Source: Dorea sp. 5-2 (GTDB lineage Bacteria > Bacillota > Clostridia > Lachnospirales > Lachnospiraceae). Taken from it: 64,000 nucleotides of DNA. Positions 24,929 to 33,479 of the stretch are shown piece after piece. The position numbers and the translations under genes are program-made. Each line of letters starts with the position of its first letter. Position 1 is the first letter of the stretch. Location: contig NZ_KE159748.1 of assembly GCF_000403455.2 (NCBI RefSeq), positions 45,357 to 109,356 of the forward strand, in the 5' to 3' direction. The notes beneath the pieces are model-generated. The model saw only the letters and a list, made by a program, of their open reading frames with translations, made no database searches and was not told where the DNA came from.

Positions 24929-26620
24929 TTATCCAAGCAGTTGTCGGATTTTAGCCGTCAACAAACCCTTCCGCTTTACATAAAATTCTTCAAAATTCTC
25001 CAATTCGAGAGAAACCCCATCTGGAATGAGAGCCTCTTTGCAGAACTTAGCTTTTTGTTCATCATTCATATCATTGTAATAGTCCACAAGACGCATTGCA
25101 TTTTTGCTGCCATTACTTCTGCCTTCAAGTAATTGGAGATTAGGAAGACGATTTCTGTCACGGCTCCATCTGCGCCAATCTTCCATAGAAACATAAATAG
25201 GTCTATTATTATCAAATCCAACATTTGGGTGCAGATGATCTTGTTCATACTTAAGATTTCTGTTTATCCAATCAAGATTCAAGAAATACAGTGCCTCATC
25301 TGCAACACTACTTCCTTTTTCAGAATTGATAACGTCGTCAATTTTGCCGTCTGTCACACGAAGGTCACTTATCTGTTCAAGCATATCGACCGTGATTTCA
25401 TAGTCGCATTCGTTGATACGATTCTTTATCTGTTGCAACTTTCCAGTAGTACCGGATCGAAAATATATAAACAATACAGCTCTAACCAAATATGCTCTAA
25501 TGCCCTCCATATTGTTTTTATATTCCGGGTTATTATATATGGAATATATGACAGGCAACAGTACATTCCATCTCCTAGAAAAATGGCTGACCTCTATTTT
25601 CATATCTCTTAGTACATTTTCAAGATTTCTAAGGGTTTTCTTAAAATCCTGCCAGTGATTCTTTAAATCGTCTACCACCTGTCTGTTAATGTTTGACTTA
25701 ACAACATCGCCATAAAGCATGAGGGCAGAACGCACAATAAAGTCAAATCCAAAATCAGCGTAAGAGCCAGCAAGCAGATACCCAAACTCTGTCTTTGCAC
25801 TAGGCCAGTATGCCTCAATGATTGACATTGTGATTTCATGCTTTTTCAGTACCTTACCACCGCCATTGAAACGAACAAACATTTCCAAAGCATCATCCTG
25901 CTTCATGTTTTGAATTTCCGTATAGCGAATCAACTTCTCCACAAAAATTTTGTGATAAAGTTGATTCAGGATATTTCGGGCATAATCTTTGCTGTCTGTC
26001 GGAACATTTGCGATAGCATCTTCGATTGCCTGAACTCTTGTATTACCATCTTGGAATTTATCTTCTAAAATATGGTTAATTTCAAATTGCGTCGGACTTA
26101 CTTTTCCAACTTTTTCCGTAAATTTAATATCGAACTTCTTGCTATTATATTCCTCCTCATCAACAGTTAACTTGTGTTTATTCAATTCAATAAGGAGTTT
26201 TACTACTGTACCCCCACCATTTTTCTTTCTTGCGTGTTTTTGTCTGATATATGCACGACCAAAGAGCGACAAAAACAGAGAAGTTAATCGCTGCTGACCA
26301 TCAAGAACTGCCGTATTTGTCATTTTTACATTAATATTGCTCAATTCATAATTTACACTATCAGCTTGTTTTCTACTGTCAAAGGTAATCTCATGCAAGA
26401 AGTTGCAGAAGTATGTATCCCAGCTAACATTGTCATCGTCCACATGCCAAAACAGAAACGTAGCAATAGGATAATCCAAGAGAATGGAATCCCACAATTT
26501 TTCTACCTGTTCCATGTTCCAAACATACTGCCGCTGAAATGCAGGCATAACATACTTGCCATTCTTGATATGTTCAAGTGCTTCATATATCGTAATGCTG
26601 TTATCAATTAAAATACTCAT
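24929..26620 (-). CDS. DUF262 protein with C-terminal HNH-like domain (GmrSD-type restriction)
   Basis: The 563-residue product starts with a DUF262/ParB-like domain: PAFQRQYVW near residue 28, and DGQQRLTSLFLSLFG near 107, the nucleotide-binding and hydrolysis signature of GmrS-type proteins. The C-terminal part has EQDHLHPN followed by RNRLPNLQLLEG and SNGSKN, the pattern of the DUF1524/HNH nuclease domain. Fusions of both halves act as type IV-like restriction enzymes against modified phage DNA, so a defence role is the best inference. Modification specificity is unknown. GAGAAGTAGG precedes the ATG. It stands alone, between scars of a resistance element and of a prophage, and appears intact. 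Confidence 0.85.
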   Translation of the reverse strand: MSILIDNSITIYEALEHIKNGKYVMPAFQRQYVWNMEQVEKLWDSILLDYPIATFLFWHVDDDNVSWDTYFCNFLHEITFDSRKQADSVNYELSNINVKMTNTAVLDGQQRLTSLFLSLFGRAYIRQKHARKKNGGGTVVKLLIELNKHKLTVDEEEYNSKKFDIKFTEKVGKVSPTQFEINHILEDKFQDGNTRVQAIEDAIANVPTDSKDYARNILNQLYHKIFVEKLIRYTEIQNMKQDDALEMFVRFNGGGKVLKKHEITMSIIEAYWPSAKTEFGYLLAGSYADFGFDFIVRSALMLYGDVVKSNINRQVVDDLKNHWQDFKKTLRNLENVLRDMKIEVSHFSRRWNVLLPVIYSIYNNPEYKNNMEGIRAYLVRAVLFIYFRSGTTGKLQQIKNRINECDYEITVDMLEQISDLRVTDGKIDDVINSEKGSSVADEALYFLNLDWINRNLKYEQDHLHPNVGFDNNRPIYVSMEDWRRWSRDRNRLPNLQLLEGRSNGSKNAMRLVDYYNDMNDEQKAKFCKEALIPDGVSLELENFEEFYVKRKGLLTAKIRQLLG

Positions 26621-26817
26621 TACCTACTTCTCTCTTATATTGCATTCCTGATTGTCTTTATTATACCTTTGTGTCAATGGTATCGCGATCATAAAAAGCT
26701 ATTTTGAGATAATTTTTAGGAATATATCATTTTCTTAAACTATCTGCAAAAAGTATTGATTTTACGGCGCATTTAAGGAACTGCGAGTCAGAAGAGACAT
26801 GTCTCGTATGATGTTTG

Positions 26818-27150
26818 GAAAAGCAAGGGTATCTTATGACCACGGAAGGAAATGTTGTTCATTATGGATTTCTGTAAAAATACATAAAAAGATTGGGCGA
26901 GCGTTTCAATACTCGTAAAATTGTATTTGACCGTTGGGGTGCTGTACAAATGGAGAAGAACTTTAAGGGAATGGGATTTACAGTTGTTCCATTTGGGCAG
27001 GGTTTCAAAGATATGAGTTCGCCGACAAAGGAACTTATAAAGCTGACATTGGAACAGAAGCTTACCTACAGCGAGCATCCGGTTCTTCGCTGGATGATGA
27101 ATAACATTTTTATCTGCAATGATCCGGCAGGAAATATTAAAGCAGATCAA
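26818..27150 (+). pseudogene. Phage terminase large subunit, C-terminal remnant
   Basis: One frame encodes MTTEGNVVHYGF, a TAA stop at 26875-26877, then LGERFNTRKIVFDRWGAVQM, GMGFTVVPFGQGFKDMSSPT, KELIKLTLEQ, HPVLRWMMNNIF and NDPAGNIKADQ. This is the nuclease-domain end of the TerL family, which cuts and packages phage DNA. The piece has no 5' part, carries a nonsense codon, and ends at 27150, where the KxSTEKIDG-type continuation should begin. It is therefore a prophage scar. 26621-26817 shows no gene. Confidence 0.85.
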
Positions 27151-27172
27151 GTGGTATGTTTTGAAATGTTCC

Positions 27173-27772
27173 CTATTGAATTTTTGTATTCAGTTTGTCG
27201 AATAAAATTGTTGTGGTATTTGATGGAATATGTATACGTTCTTTTTTTAGCAATGCACGTTTTCGGTGATTGGTCTTATAGTCACGTTCACCTTTTGCAA
27301 AGGCAGAACAACAGAGAAAATCACATTTTGCATCTCCAGTAGGTGTTGTATGAATTATGAAAACGTAGCTGTCAATAACGATGTGGCTCGCTATCAGATA
27401 ATCCGCTTTGATGTTAGTAACAAATGGATACATTCTCGGCATGAAAGAATAAAGGTTAAATTCATTATCCAAGGAGTTCTTTAAGTGGATTAATGCTTCT
27501 AATCGTGATTTAACCATTTCTTCGTATTGTGCCGCTTTTTGAATTTGTTCAAAAGCAATTTTCCTTTCAAGGATTCGGTCAACGATTTTCGCTGATGTAT
27601 AGTTTGGAAGGGAAAGATCTTTCAAATATTGAAAACCAGCCAGGTGTGGATAGTCTTCATATGAAAACGTAAGATTGATTGGATACAAAGTCTTCTTGTA
27701 GCCATACACAAACTGGTATCGGTATTCAGTTAGTTCCTTCCATGCTAATGCTGATTGTTGTAAAATATTCAT
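27173..27772 (-). CDS. PBECR4-domain (phage barnase/EndoU/RelE-like nuclease) protein
   Basis: The 199-residue product starting MNILQQSALAWKEL matches, from memory of the family, the PBECR4 group of predicted phage-associated RNase-like domains. Key segments are LTFSYEDYPHLAGFQYLKDL, the central IKADYLIASH, and the C-terminal FAKGERDYKTNHRKRALLKK with a final TTTILFDKL strand. The start at 27772 is chosen because the family begins there. AAAGGTGG lies about 11 bases upstream, and a longer frame to 27913 runs through a terminator hairpin. The predicted activity is RNA cleavage or toxin-like, but none has been shown for this protein. It has its own promoter and a 200-base folded leader, and sits beside the terminase scar. 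Confidence 0.7.
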   Translation of the reverse strand: MNILQQSALAWKELTEYRYQFVYGYKKTLYPINLTFSYEDYPHLAGFQYLKDLSLPNYTSAKIVDRILERKIAFEQIQKAAQYEEMVKSRLEALIHLKNSLDNEFNLYSFMPRMYPFVTNIKADYLIASHIVIDSYVFIIHTTPTGDAKCDFLCCSAFAKGERDYKTNHRKRALLKKERIHIPSNTTTILFDKLNTKIQ

Positions 27773-27936
27773 TTTTTGTATAGCCACCTTTGGTAAAAAT
27801 AAAGGACCTTGCGTGAGCAAGGCCCCGTAAAAGCGTTTTCTTTCAGTTCTGAAGAACCTATTCGGTTTGAGGTTATCGCATAACCCAAGGTCTGGCTCCA
27901 CAATCGGCTGCATACCGACACAGTCAATTGTTTCAT
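27769..27936 (-). CDS. 55-codon upstream ORF overlapping the PBECR4 start
   Basis: An ATG at 27936 opens a 55-codon frame beginning MKQLTVSVCSRLWSQTLG and ending QRWLYKK. Its TGA overlaps the PBECR4 ATG (ATGA), the classic translational-coupling geometry. There is no good ribosome site before it, and it passes through the leader hairpins, so its codons may be incidental. I recognise no family. It could be a leader peptide whose translation decides readthrough, or chance. Confidence 0.3.
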   Translation of the reverse strand: MKQLTVSVCSRLWSQTLGYAITSNRIGSSELKENAFTGPCSRKVLYFYQRWLYKK

Positions 27937-27971
27937 AACCAACGATAGCTGATCTCGTCGCTATCCTCTAT
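27773..27971 (-). promoter_or_regulatory. Structured leader RNA of the PBECR4 gene
   Basis: In transcript order the leader folds as follows. GATAGC/GCTATC comes first. A nine-pair TTGGGTTAT/ATAACC(T)CAA stem with a GCG loop follows, then GGTTC/GAACT, and finally the terminator hairpin at 27795-27826. GACCTTG at 27892-27886 is complementary to CAAGGTC in the 3' arm of the terminator and nearly repeats its 5' arm. The RNA could therefore choose between terminator and antiterminator. Pairings are read from sequence; the switch is inferred. Confidence 0.5.
27795..27826 (-). terminator. Intrinsic terminator (attenuator) inside the PBECR4 leader
   Basis: On the minus strand GGGCCTTGC-TCAC-GCAAGGTCC (one G-U) is followed by TTTATTTTT. 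It lies only 22 bases upstream of the PBECR4 start, so it would cut off the gene unless bypassed. Confidence 0.7.
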
Positions 27972-27975
27972 AAAT

Positions 27976-28003
27976 ATTATAGCACAAGATAGATTCAAGT
28001 CAA
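27976..28003 (-). promoter_or_regulatory. Promoter of the PBECR4 locus
   Basis: Minus-strand TTGACT (28003-27998), 16 bases, TATAAT (27981-27976). The start of transcription would be about 200 bases upstream of the PBECR4 ATG. Confidence 0.7.
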
Positions 28004-28072
28004 TAGTCTTGAATTTATTTGTGGACGCACCGGTTTGTGCATCTAATTTATTATATGTAATTTCTTGAAAAA

Positions 28073-28101
28073 TTGTCCTTATAAAAATCTGGATATACAA
28101 T
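28073..28101 (+). promoter_or_regulatory. Promoter-like sequence before a 15-codon ORF
   Basis: TTGTCC (28073-28078), 17 bases, TACAAT (28096-28101), followed by a strong AGGAGGTG ribosome site. Confidence 0.5.
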
Positions 28102-28133
28102 AAAGTCGAACAAAGAGGCAGGAGGTGCAGAAG

Positions 28134-28181
28134 ATGGCGGAGGCTATGTGTTCGGGTCGCACCAGGCAGTATGTTCCTTAG
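28134..28181 (+). pseudogene. 15-codon ORF, probable cut-off gene start
   Basis: ATG at 28134 after AGGAGGTGCAGAAG opens MAEAMCSGRTRQYVP and stops at 28179-28181, overlapping the end of the cysteine-cluster gene on the other strand. With a promoter and ribosome site this good, it is probably the 5' end of a gene whose body was deleted at the edge of the accessory region. A genuine micro-ORF is the alternative. Confidence 0.35.
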
Positions 28182-28837
28182 AGTATGTATCTCGAAGCCT
28201 CCGCAAGCCTCTCATAGAATTCCTGATAGAAGTCTCCTTCTGCATCATAGGGCTTCAGGTAGAATTGTTTTAGCAGATACATACTAAGTTTTTGAATATT
28301 TTCTCCATGCTCAAAATCCATGGCATATTCCTGGAGCGGTTTCAGATAATAGTGCCAGTCGGTGATGAATTGCTCATAGCGCTTAAGATCAGGCGTATCG
28401 ATCCATTTGCGTATCTTGACCTTACTCTTACCCGGTGCAGGGCATTCATGGATCTGGAGAAAATATTTGAAGGAGTGGTTCTCATAGAACCTGCCCAGAG
28501 GAAAGATGCGGCAGATACCGGGGCGTATGGAGTGGATGGAACACCGCCCTCCGCGAAGAAAGGTACATGCATCTTCCTCTGCGGCCATCCGCAGGTTGGG
28601 AAGGATAATACCGTCCACAACGTTCAATTCAAGGCAGGTGTTCAGCAATTCTTCGAAGGATTTCCGAAGCCCTACGCAGAGCCGGTGGGCGTCGAAGGGG
28701 TCTAACAGGATGGAACTCCCCATGCCCCGGCAGCAGGAGGAACAGCCTTTGCAGCCATTGCAATCCGTCTTTGCCATATCGTTGCTTCCATATAATTTTC
28801 CGTCTGATACTTGATCCAAGTCAATATCCCGTAACAT
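28178..28837 (-). CDS. YkgJ-family cysteine cluster protein
   Basis: The 219-residue product has the Zn/Fe-chelating CxxCxxCC cluster: CNGCKGCSSCC at about residues 26-36, then CTFL, CSIHSIRPGICRIFPLG and HECPAPG. The family (PF03692) is thought to bind a metal or metal cluster, and its biochemical role is unknown. AGGAGAA precedes the start. The gene is divergent from sbcDC with a 130-base gap. It marks the return to core DNA after the accessory region. The sequence is intact and its length is normal for the Clostridia version. Confidence 0.88.
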   Translation of the reverse strand: MLRDIDLDQVSDGKLYGSNDMAKTDCNGCKGCSSCCRGMGSSILLDPFDAHRLCVGLRKSFEELLNTCLELNVVDGIILPNLRMAAEEDACTFLRGGRCSIHSIRPGICRIFPLGRFYENHSFKYFLQIHECPAPGKSKVKIRKWIDTPDLKRYEQFITDWHYYLKPLQEYAMDFEHGENIQKLSMYLLKQFYLKPYDAEGDFYQEFYERLAEASRYIL

Positions 28838-28967
28838 ATCGTTTCTCCTGACTCTTGCATACTGCGCGGCAGGGCAGTATACTTAGTGTAATAAATACAT
28901 TCTTTGTGGTATGAAAAGAATTATAAGGCAGGATTACACAAAATGTAAATAGAAAGGGATCGAATTT

Positions 28968-30134
28968 ATGAAATTTTTTCATCTGTCTGATCTGCATATT
29001 GGAAAGCAGCTTCATCATTACAGTCTGAAGGAGGAGCAGGAGGCGGTTCTTGGAGAGATCCTCACCTATGCCGAGACCATTCGTCCGGATGCCGTTGTGA
29101 TCGCGGGGGATATCTATGACCGGTCGGTGCCGTCCGCGGAAGCGGTTGCGGTCTTCGACTGGTTTCTTACAGGGCTGTCCAAGATCAGTCCGGCAATTCC
29201 GATACTGATCATCAGCGGGAATCATGATTCCGGGGAGAGGCTTGAGTATGCGGCGGAGATCTTAAAGATGCAACACATCTATCTGGCGGGGAGCGCGCCG
29301 CGGGATAAGTCAGAGAGTGTGCGAAAGGTAACGCTTACGGATACTTACGGCGAGGTTGACTTCTATCTGCTGCCTTTCATGAAGCCTTCTTATGTGCGGA
29401 ATGTCTTTGAAGAAGAGGCGCCGGAGACATATACGGAGGCGGTCAGAAGAATGCTCGGACGAGAAGCGGTGGATTACCGGGATCGAAGGAACGTGCTGGT
29501 TTCCCACCAATTTTATACGGGAACGGAAGGAGAAGCAGGAAGTCCTTCCACCTGTGATTCGGAAGTTATCTCCGTAGGGGGGATCGAGAATGTGGATGTC
29601 AGCTGTGTGGAGGATTTTGATTATGTGGCGTTAGGGCATCTGCATGGACCGCAGAATGTCGTCAGTCCGCATATCCGCTACTGCGGTACGCTTCTGAAGT
29701 ATTCGGTCAGTGAATCCGGGCATGAGAAGACATTGACCGTAGTGACACTTGGGGATAAAGGGGAGGAGCCGCTGATCGAGCTTATGCCGCTGCATCCGCT
29801 TCGGGATGTGAAGAAGAAGACGGGGAAGCTTATGGAGATCATCGAACAGGCGCAAGAAGACGAGAGAGGCGATTATATCAGCGTGACTTTGACGGACGAG
29901 GTGGATCCCTACAAGCCCAAGGAGCAGCTTGAGAAGGTGTTCGACCATATTCTGGAAGTGCGTGTGGATAATAAGCGGACCAGAACGAAGCTGTCCGAGT
30001 TGGATGAAGAGTTGATCATGAAGGATCCGATGGAGAATTTTGCGGATTTCTATCAGGAGATGCAGGGCAGAGCGCTGCAGGAAGAGGAATATCAGATGAT
30101 GTACCAGATCTTTGAACAGGTTAAGGAGGGATAA
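28968..30134 (+). CDS. sbcD: Exonuclease subunit SbcD (Mre11 homologue)
   Basis: The 388-residue nuclease of the SbcCD complex processes hairpins and DNA double-strand ends, taking part in repair and palindrome cleavage. Calcineurin-type metal motifs are all present: DLHIGK near residue 8, GDIYDRS near 48, GNHDSGE near 84, SHQF, and GHLHGPQ. The start has AAAGGGAT upstream. It is followed three bases after the stop by sbcC, and the pair forms an operon as in most bacteria. Confidence 0.96.
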   Translation: MKFFHLSDLHIGKQLHHYSLKEEQEAVLGEILTYAETIRPDAVVIAGDIYDRSVPSAEAVAVFDWFLTGLSKISPAIPILIISGNHDSGERLEYAAEILKMQHIYLAGSAPRDKSESVRKVTLTDTYGEVDFYLLPFMKPSYVRNVFEEEAPETYTEAVRRMLGREAVDYRDRRNVLVSHQFYTGTEGEAGSPSTCDSEVISVGGIENVDVSCVEDFDYVALGHLHGPQNVVSPHIRYCGTLLKYSVSESGHEKTLTVVTLGDKGEEPLIELMPLHPLRDVKKKTGKLMEIIEQAQEDERGDYISVTLTDEVDPYKPKEQLEKVFDHILEVRVDNKRTRTKLSELDEELIMKDPMENFADFYQEMQGRALQEEEYQMMYQIFEQVKEG

Positions 30135-30137
30135 GAA

Positions 30138-33100
30138 GTGAAGCCAGTCAGATTGATCATGTCGGCGTTTGGTTCCTATGCCAGGAAGACGGAGATTGAT
30201 TTTACAGATGTACGGCACGGGCTGTTCCTGATCACAGGAGACACGGGGGCGGGGAAGACGACGGTATTTGACGCGATCACATATGCCCTCTACGACCAGT
30301 CGAGCGGCGGGAAGCGGGACGGGAATATGATGAGAAGCCAGTATGCGTCGGAAGAGACAGATACATATGTAGAGTATACCTTCTCCTATCGCAATGAGGT
30401 GTACACGGTGAGCAGGAATCCGGAATACATGCGGCTTGGGAAACGTAAGCTTGCAGACGGTTCTCCAAGATATGTGAAAGAGTCCCCGAAGGTAGAGCTG
30501 ATCCTTCCGGACGGAAGTACGTATCGTGGGAAGAAGCGGGAGACGGATCAGAAGATCGTGGAGATCATGGGGATGGATGCGGATCAGTTTACCCAGACCG
30601 CCATGATCGCCCAGGGGGATTTCCTGAAATTACTCCATGCGGAATCGAAGGAGCGCAAGCGGATCTTCTCGCGGATCTTCCGGACCAGGCTGTATTACCA
30701 GGTACAGGAAGAGCTGAAGCGGCGTGCAGGGATACTCTACGGGCAGTTAGAGGACAACCTGAAAGCAGCAAGGCAGGAGATGGAGCGGGTGGAATTTGCA
30801 GCGCCATCCGATACTTCTTCCGTCTCGGTTCATGGACGATCTGCTTTATTAGAATGGAAGAAATTAAAAGACTATGCATTGATCCCTTACGAAGATGCGA
30901 TCGGGACATTGCAAGAGATCCTGGATGCGGGAAGTATCCTGGAAAAAGAGAAGAAAAAGACAGTCGAAACTATACAAAAGAGCCTGGATGAGCTGAACGG
31001 AAGGAAGAAAGAGGGGGAGACACTGAACCGGCTGTTCGATGCGTTTGCCCGGATCGAGAGCAGAGAGGAAGAACTTGCCCGGATGCAGGAAGAGTGTAAG
31101 AAGTGGGAAGAAAGGCTTTGGACCGCGCAGAAGGCGGAGAAGGTCCAGATACAGGAAGGCAGGTTTATAAGGAGCAGGGAGGCGGCGGATAAGACCAGGA
31201 AGGAGATAGAAGAAGCGGTCAGAGGTTTGGAGATCCTGCGCATCCGGGTCCGGGAAGAGAAAGAAAGGAAACTGCGGCAGGAAGAGGAGCTTACGAAACA
31301 AGAGAAGTCTTGTAATGCCGAACTGGTAAGGATAGAAGACGCGCTGCCTCTGTATGAACAGCTTGATCAGTTAAGAGACCGGTATGTGAAGGAACAGAAG
31401 GCGCAGAAGAAGAGGCAGAGGGAACAGGAGAAGCAGAAAAAGGCGTTGGATGAACGAACGAAGCAAAGAGAGGATGCAAGAAGGATCCAGGAAGAATATG
31501 CATTGAGTCCGGGGAAGATCGCCGGGCTGTCGCTTAAAGTGGAACAGCAGACGGCAAGGAGCCGGGAGCTTAAGAAGTTAGAAGAACAGTGGGAGAAGCT
31601 TGCCGAAGAAGAGAAGGAATGTAATGTGAGAAAGCTGCAGGCGAAGAAGGATCAGAAAGCGTATCTGGCTGCATTTCAGACGTATGAGGAGCGGTATCAT
31701 GCATTTTTGGCGGAGCAGGCGGGGATCCTGGCAAAAGAGCTGTCACCTGGAAACCCGTGTCCGGTATGCGGTTCCTGTGAACATCCGGATATCCGTAAGC
31801 TGACGGAAGGGGCGCCGACTCAGCAGGAGGTAGAACATGCGAAGAAGAAGAGAGACCAGGCGGAGGGAAGAAGAGAGCAGTCCGCGGCGCTGCTAAGGGA
31901 GCAGGCAGTCCGGTGTGAGACCGGGAGAGAAGCATTTGCAAGAGAATATGAAAGAGTGATGTCTTCCGGAATATCATATGAAGGCGGCGAAGAGATGGAG
32001 GCGGGCAGCGAAGAGATCAAGAGAGCCCTCAGGGAAACCGCCGAAGAGAATGCGCATGCTGTAGATATGGCACAGGCAGAGCTTGCGAAGGCTGAGAAGG
32101 AGGCAGAACAGTTCAGGCATGCCGCCGAGACGGAGCAGAGGATCAAGGAAGAGATCGGTACGCTGGAACATTCCTATGAGCAGGCAAGGACAGAATATCA
32201 AGAGCATCTGGTAGAAGAGAAACGTCTGGAATCCGAGATCCGGATGAAGGAAGAGAAGCTATGGCTGTCATCAGAGGAACAGGCGAAGAAGCGTATGGAG
32301 GAATTAAAGGAGACGCTTGGGGAGGCGAAGGCAGCGTATGCACAGGCGCAGCAGAGGGAGCGTCAGGCGATCGAAGAACTTCGGAAGCTGGAAGGCAGGA
32401 AAAGCAGCAGCGAAGAGGCGTTGGCACAGCAGGAGGCGGAATCCGAAATCTGCCGCAGGGATTATGAGAGATCATTGGCAGACCAGGGGTTTGCCGACGA
32501 GGCTGCATATCTCGCCGGAAGATTATCCGCCGACGACAGTTCAGAGCTTGACAGAAAGATCAAAGAGTTTCACTCACAGGTGAATGAAGTGTCCGGCAGG
32601 AAGCAGTCGTTAAAAGAGCAGTTGGAGGGAAAGGAAAGAGCCGACCTGGTTAAGCTTGGAGAAAGGCTTAAGGAAGTAACGAAGGAACAGAAGCAGGAAC
32701 AGGAGGCGTATGTCCGTCTGTACAGCGCCAACCAGAAGAACCGGGAAGTAAGAAGCAGGCTGAAGCATTTTCTGGAGCAGGACGGGAATCTTAAGAAGCA
32801 GTATGAGATGGTGGGTAACTTGAGCAAAACCGCCAACGGGAACTTAAGCGGGACGGTGAAGCTGGATTTTGAGACCTATGTTCAGAGGCAGTATTTCAAG
32901 CAGATCATCCGTGCGGCAAATAAGAGGCTGGTACGGATGGCATCCGGTGAATTTATCCTGCAATGCCGGGACGTGAAGAATCTTGCAAGCCAGGGACAGA
33001 CGGGGCTGGATCTGGATATCTATCATATGGCAAGCGATTCTGTGCGGGATGTGAAGACGCTGTCGGGCGGCGAGTCCTTCATGGCTTCGCTCTCTATGGC

Positions 33101-33347
33101 GTTGGGACTGGCGGACATCGTCCAGAACACGGCGGGAGCCATCCGTCTGGATACCATGTTCGTGGATGAAGGGTTCGGTTCTCTGGATGATGCGGCAAGA
33201 GGACAGGCGATCCGGATCCTGACAGACCTTGCTGATGAGAAGAGGCTTGTGGGGATCATTTCCCATGTAAATGAACTGAAGGAGCAGATAGACTGTAAGC
33301 TGATGATCACACGGACGGATCAGGGAAGTTCGGCGAAGTGGTCGTAA
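30138..33347 (+). CDS. sbcC: Exonuclease subunit SbcC (Rad50 homologue)
   Basis: A 1069-residue SMC-like ATPase. The N-terminal Walker A is GDTGAGKTTVFDAI near residue 34, and the AQGDFLKLL Q-loop region follows. Two long coiled coils flank the zinc hook CPVCGSC near residue 540. The C-terminal ABC signature is TLSGGESFMASLS, with Walker B DTMFVDEGFGSLD. It uses ATP to clamp DNA for SbcD cleavage. Translation starts at GTG 30138 behind AAGGAGG. Length and motif order are complete. Confidence 0.96.
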   Translation: MKPVRLIMSAFGSYARKTEIDFTDVRHGLFLITGDTGAGKTTVFDAITYALYDQSSGGKRDGNMMRSQYASEETDTYVEYTFSYRNEVYTVSRNPEYMRLGKRKLADGSPRYVKESPKVELILPDGSTYRGKKRETDQKIVEIMGMDADQFTQTAMIAQGDFLKLLHAESKERKRIFSRIFRTRLYYQVQEELKRRAGILYGQLEDNLKAARQEMERVEFAAPSDTSSVSVHGRSALLEWKKLKDYALIPYEDAIGTLQEILDAGSILEKEKKKTVETIQKSLDELNGRKKEGETLNRLFDAFARIESREEELARMQEECKKWEERLWTAQKAEKVQIQEGRFIRSREAADKTRKEIEEAVRGLEILRIRVREEKERKLRQEEELTKQEKSCNAELVRIEDALPLYEQLDQLRDRYVKEQKAQKKRQREQEKQKKALDERTKQREDARRIQEEYALSPGKIAGLSLKVEQQTARSRELKKLEEQWEKLAEEEKECNVRKLQAKKDQKAYLAAFQTYEERYHAFLAEQAGILAKELSPGNPCPVCGSCEHPDIRKLTEGAPTQQEVEHAKKKRDQAEGRREQSAALLREQAVRCETGREAFAREYERVMSSGISYEGGEEMEAGSEEIKRALRETAEENAHAVDMAQAELAKAEKEAEQFRHAAETEQRIKEEIGTLEHSYEQARTEYQEHLVEEKRLESEIRMKEEKLWLSSEEQAKKRMEELKETLGEAKAAYAQAQQRERQAIEELRKLEGRKSSSEEALAQQEAESEICRRDYERSLADQGFADEAAYLAGRLSADDSSELDRKIKEFHSQVNEVSGRKQSLKEQLEGKERADLVKLGERLKEVTKEQKQEQEAYVRLYSANQKNREVRSRLKHFLEQDGNLKKQYEMVGNLSKTANGNLSGTVKLDFETYVQRQYFKQIIRAANKRLVRMASGEFILQCRDVKNLASQGQTGLDLDIYHMASDSVRDVKTLSGGESFMASLSMALGLADIVQNTAGAIRLDTMFVDEGFGSLDDAARGQAIRILTDLADEKRLVGIISHVNELKEQIDCKLMITRTDQGSSAKWS

Positions 33348-33376
33348 ACGAAATATGAAGGATAGTGGTTTTTGGG

Positions 33377-33405
33377 TTGAAAATGATAATAAAACAAGAT
33401 ATAAT
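33377..33405 (+). promoter_or_regulatory. Promoter of glf
   Basis: TTGAAA (33377-33382), 17 bases, TATAAT (33400-33405). It is 75 bases upstream of glf and downstream of sbcC, so glf has its own transcript. Confidence 0.75.
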
Positions 33406-33479
33406 TGACCAATATATGCAGATGTTAGAAAATTCCCGGTGTATAACGGGATAAATAAGGATAGAAAGGGTAAAAAGAC

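Noticed and set aside
27773..27913. Longer start for the PBECR4 protein (adds 47 residues)
   Set aside because: The extension runs through an intrinsic terminator and hairpins, and the family begins at the internal Met.
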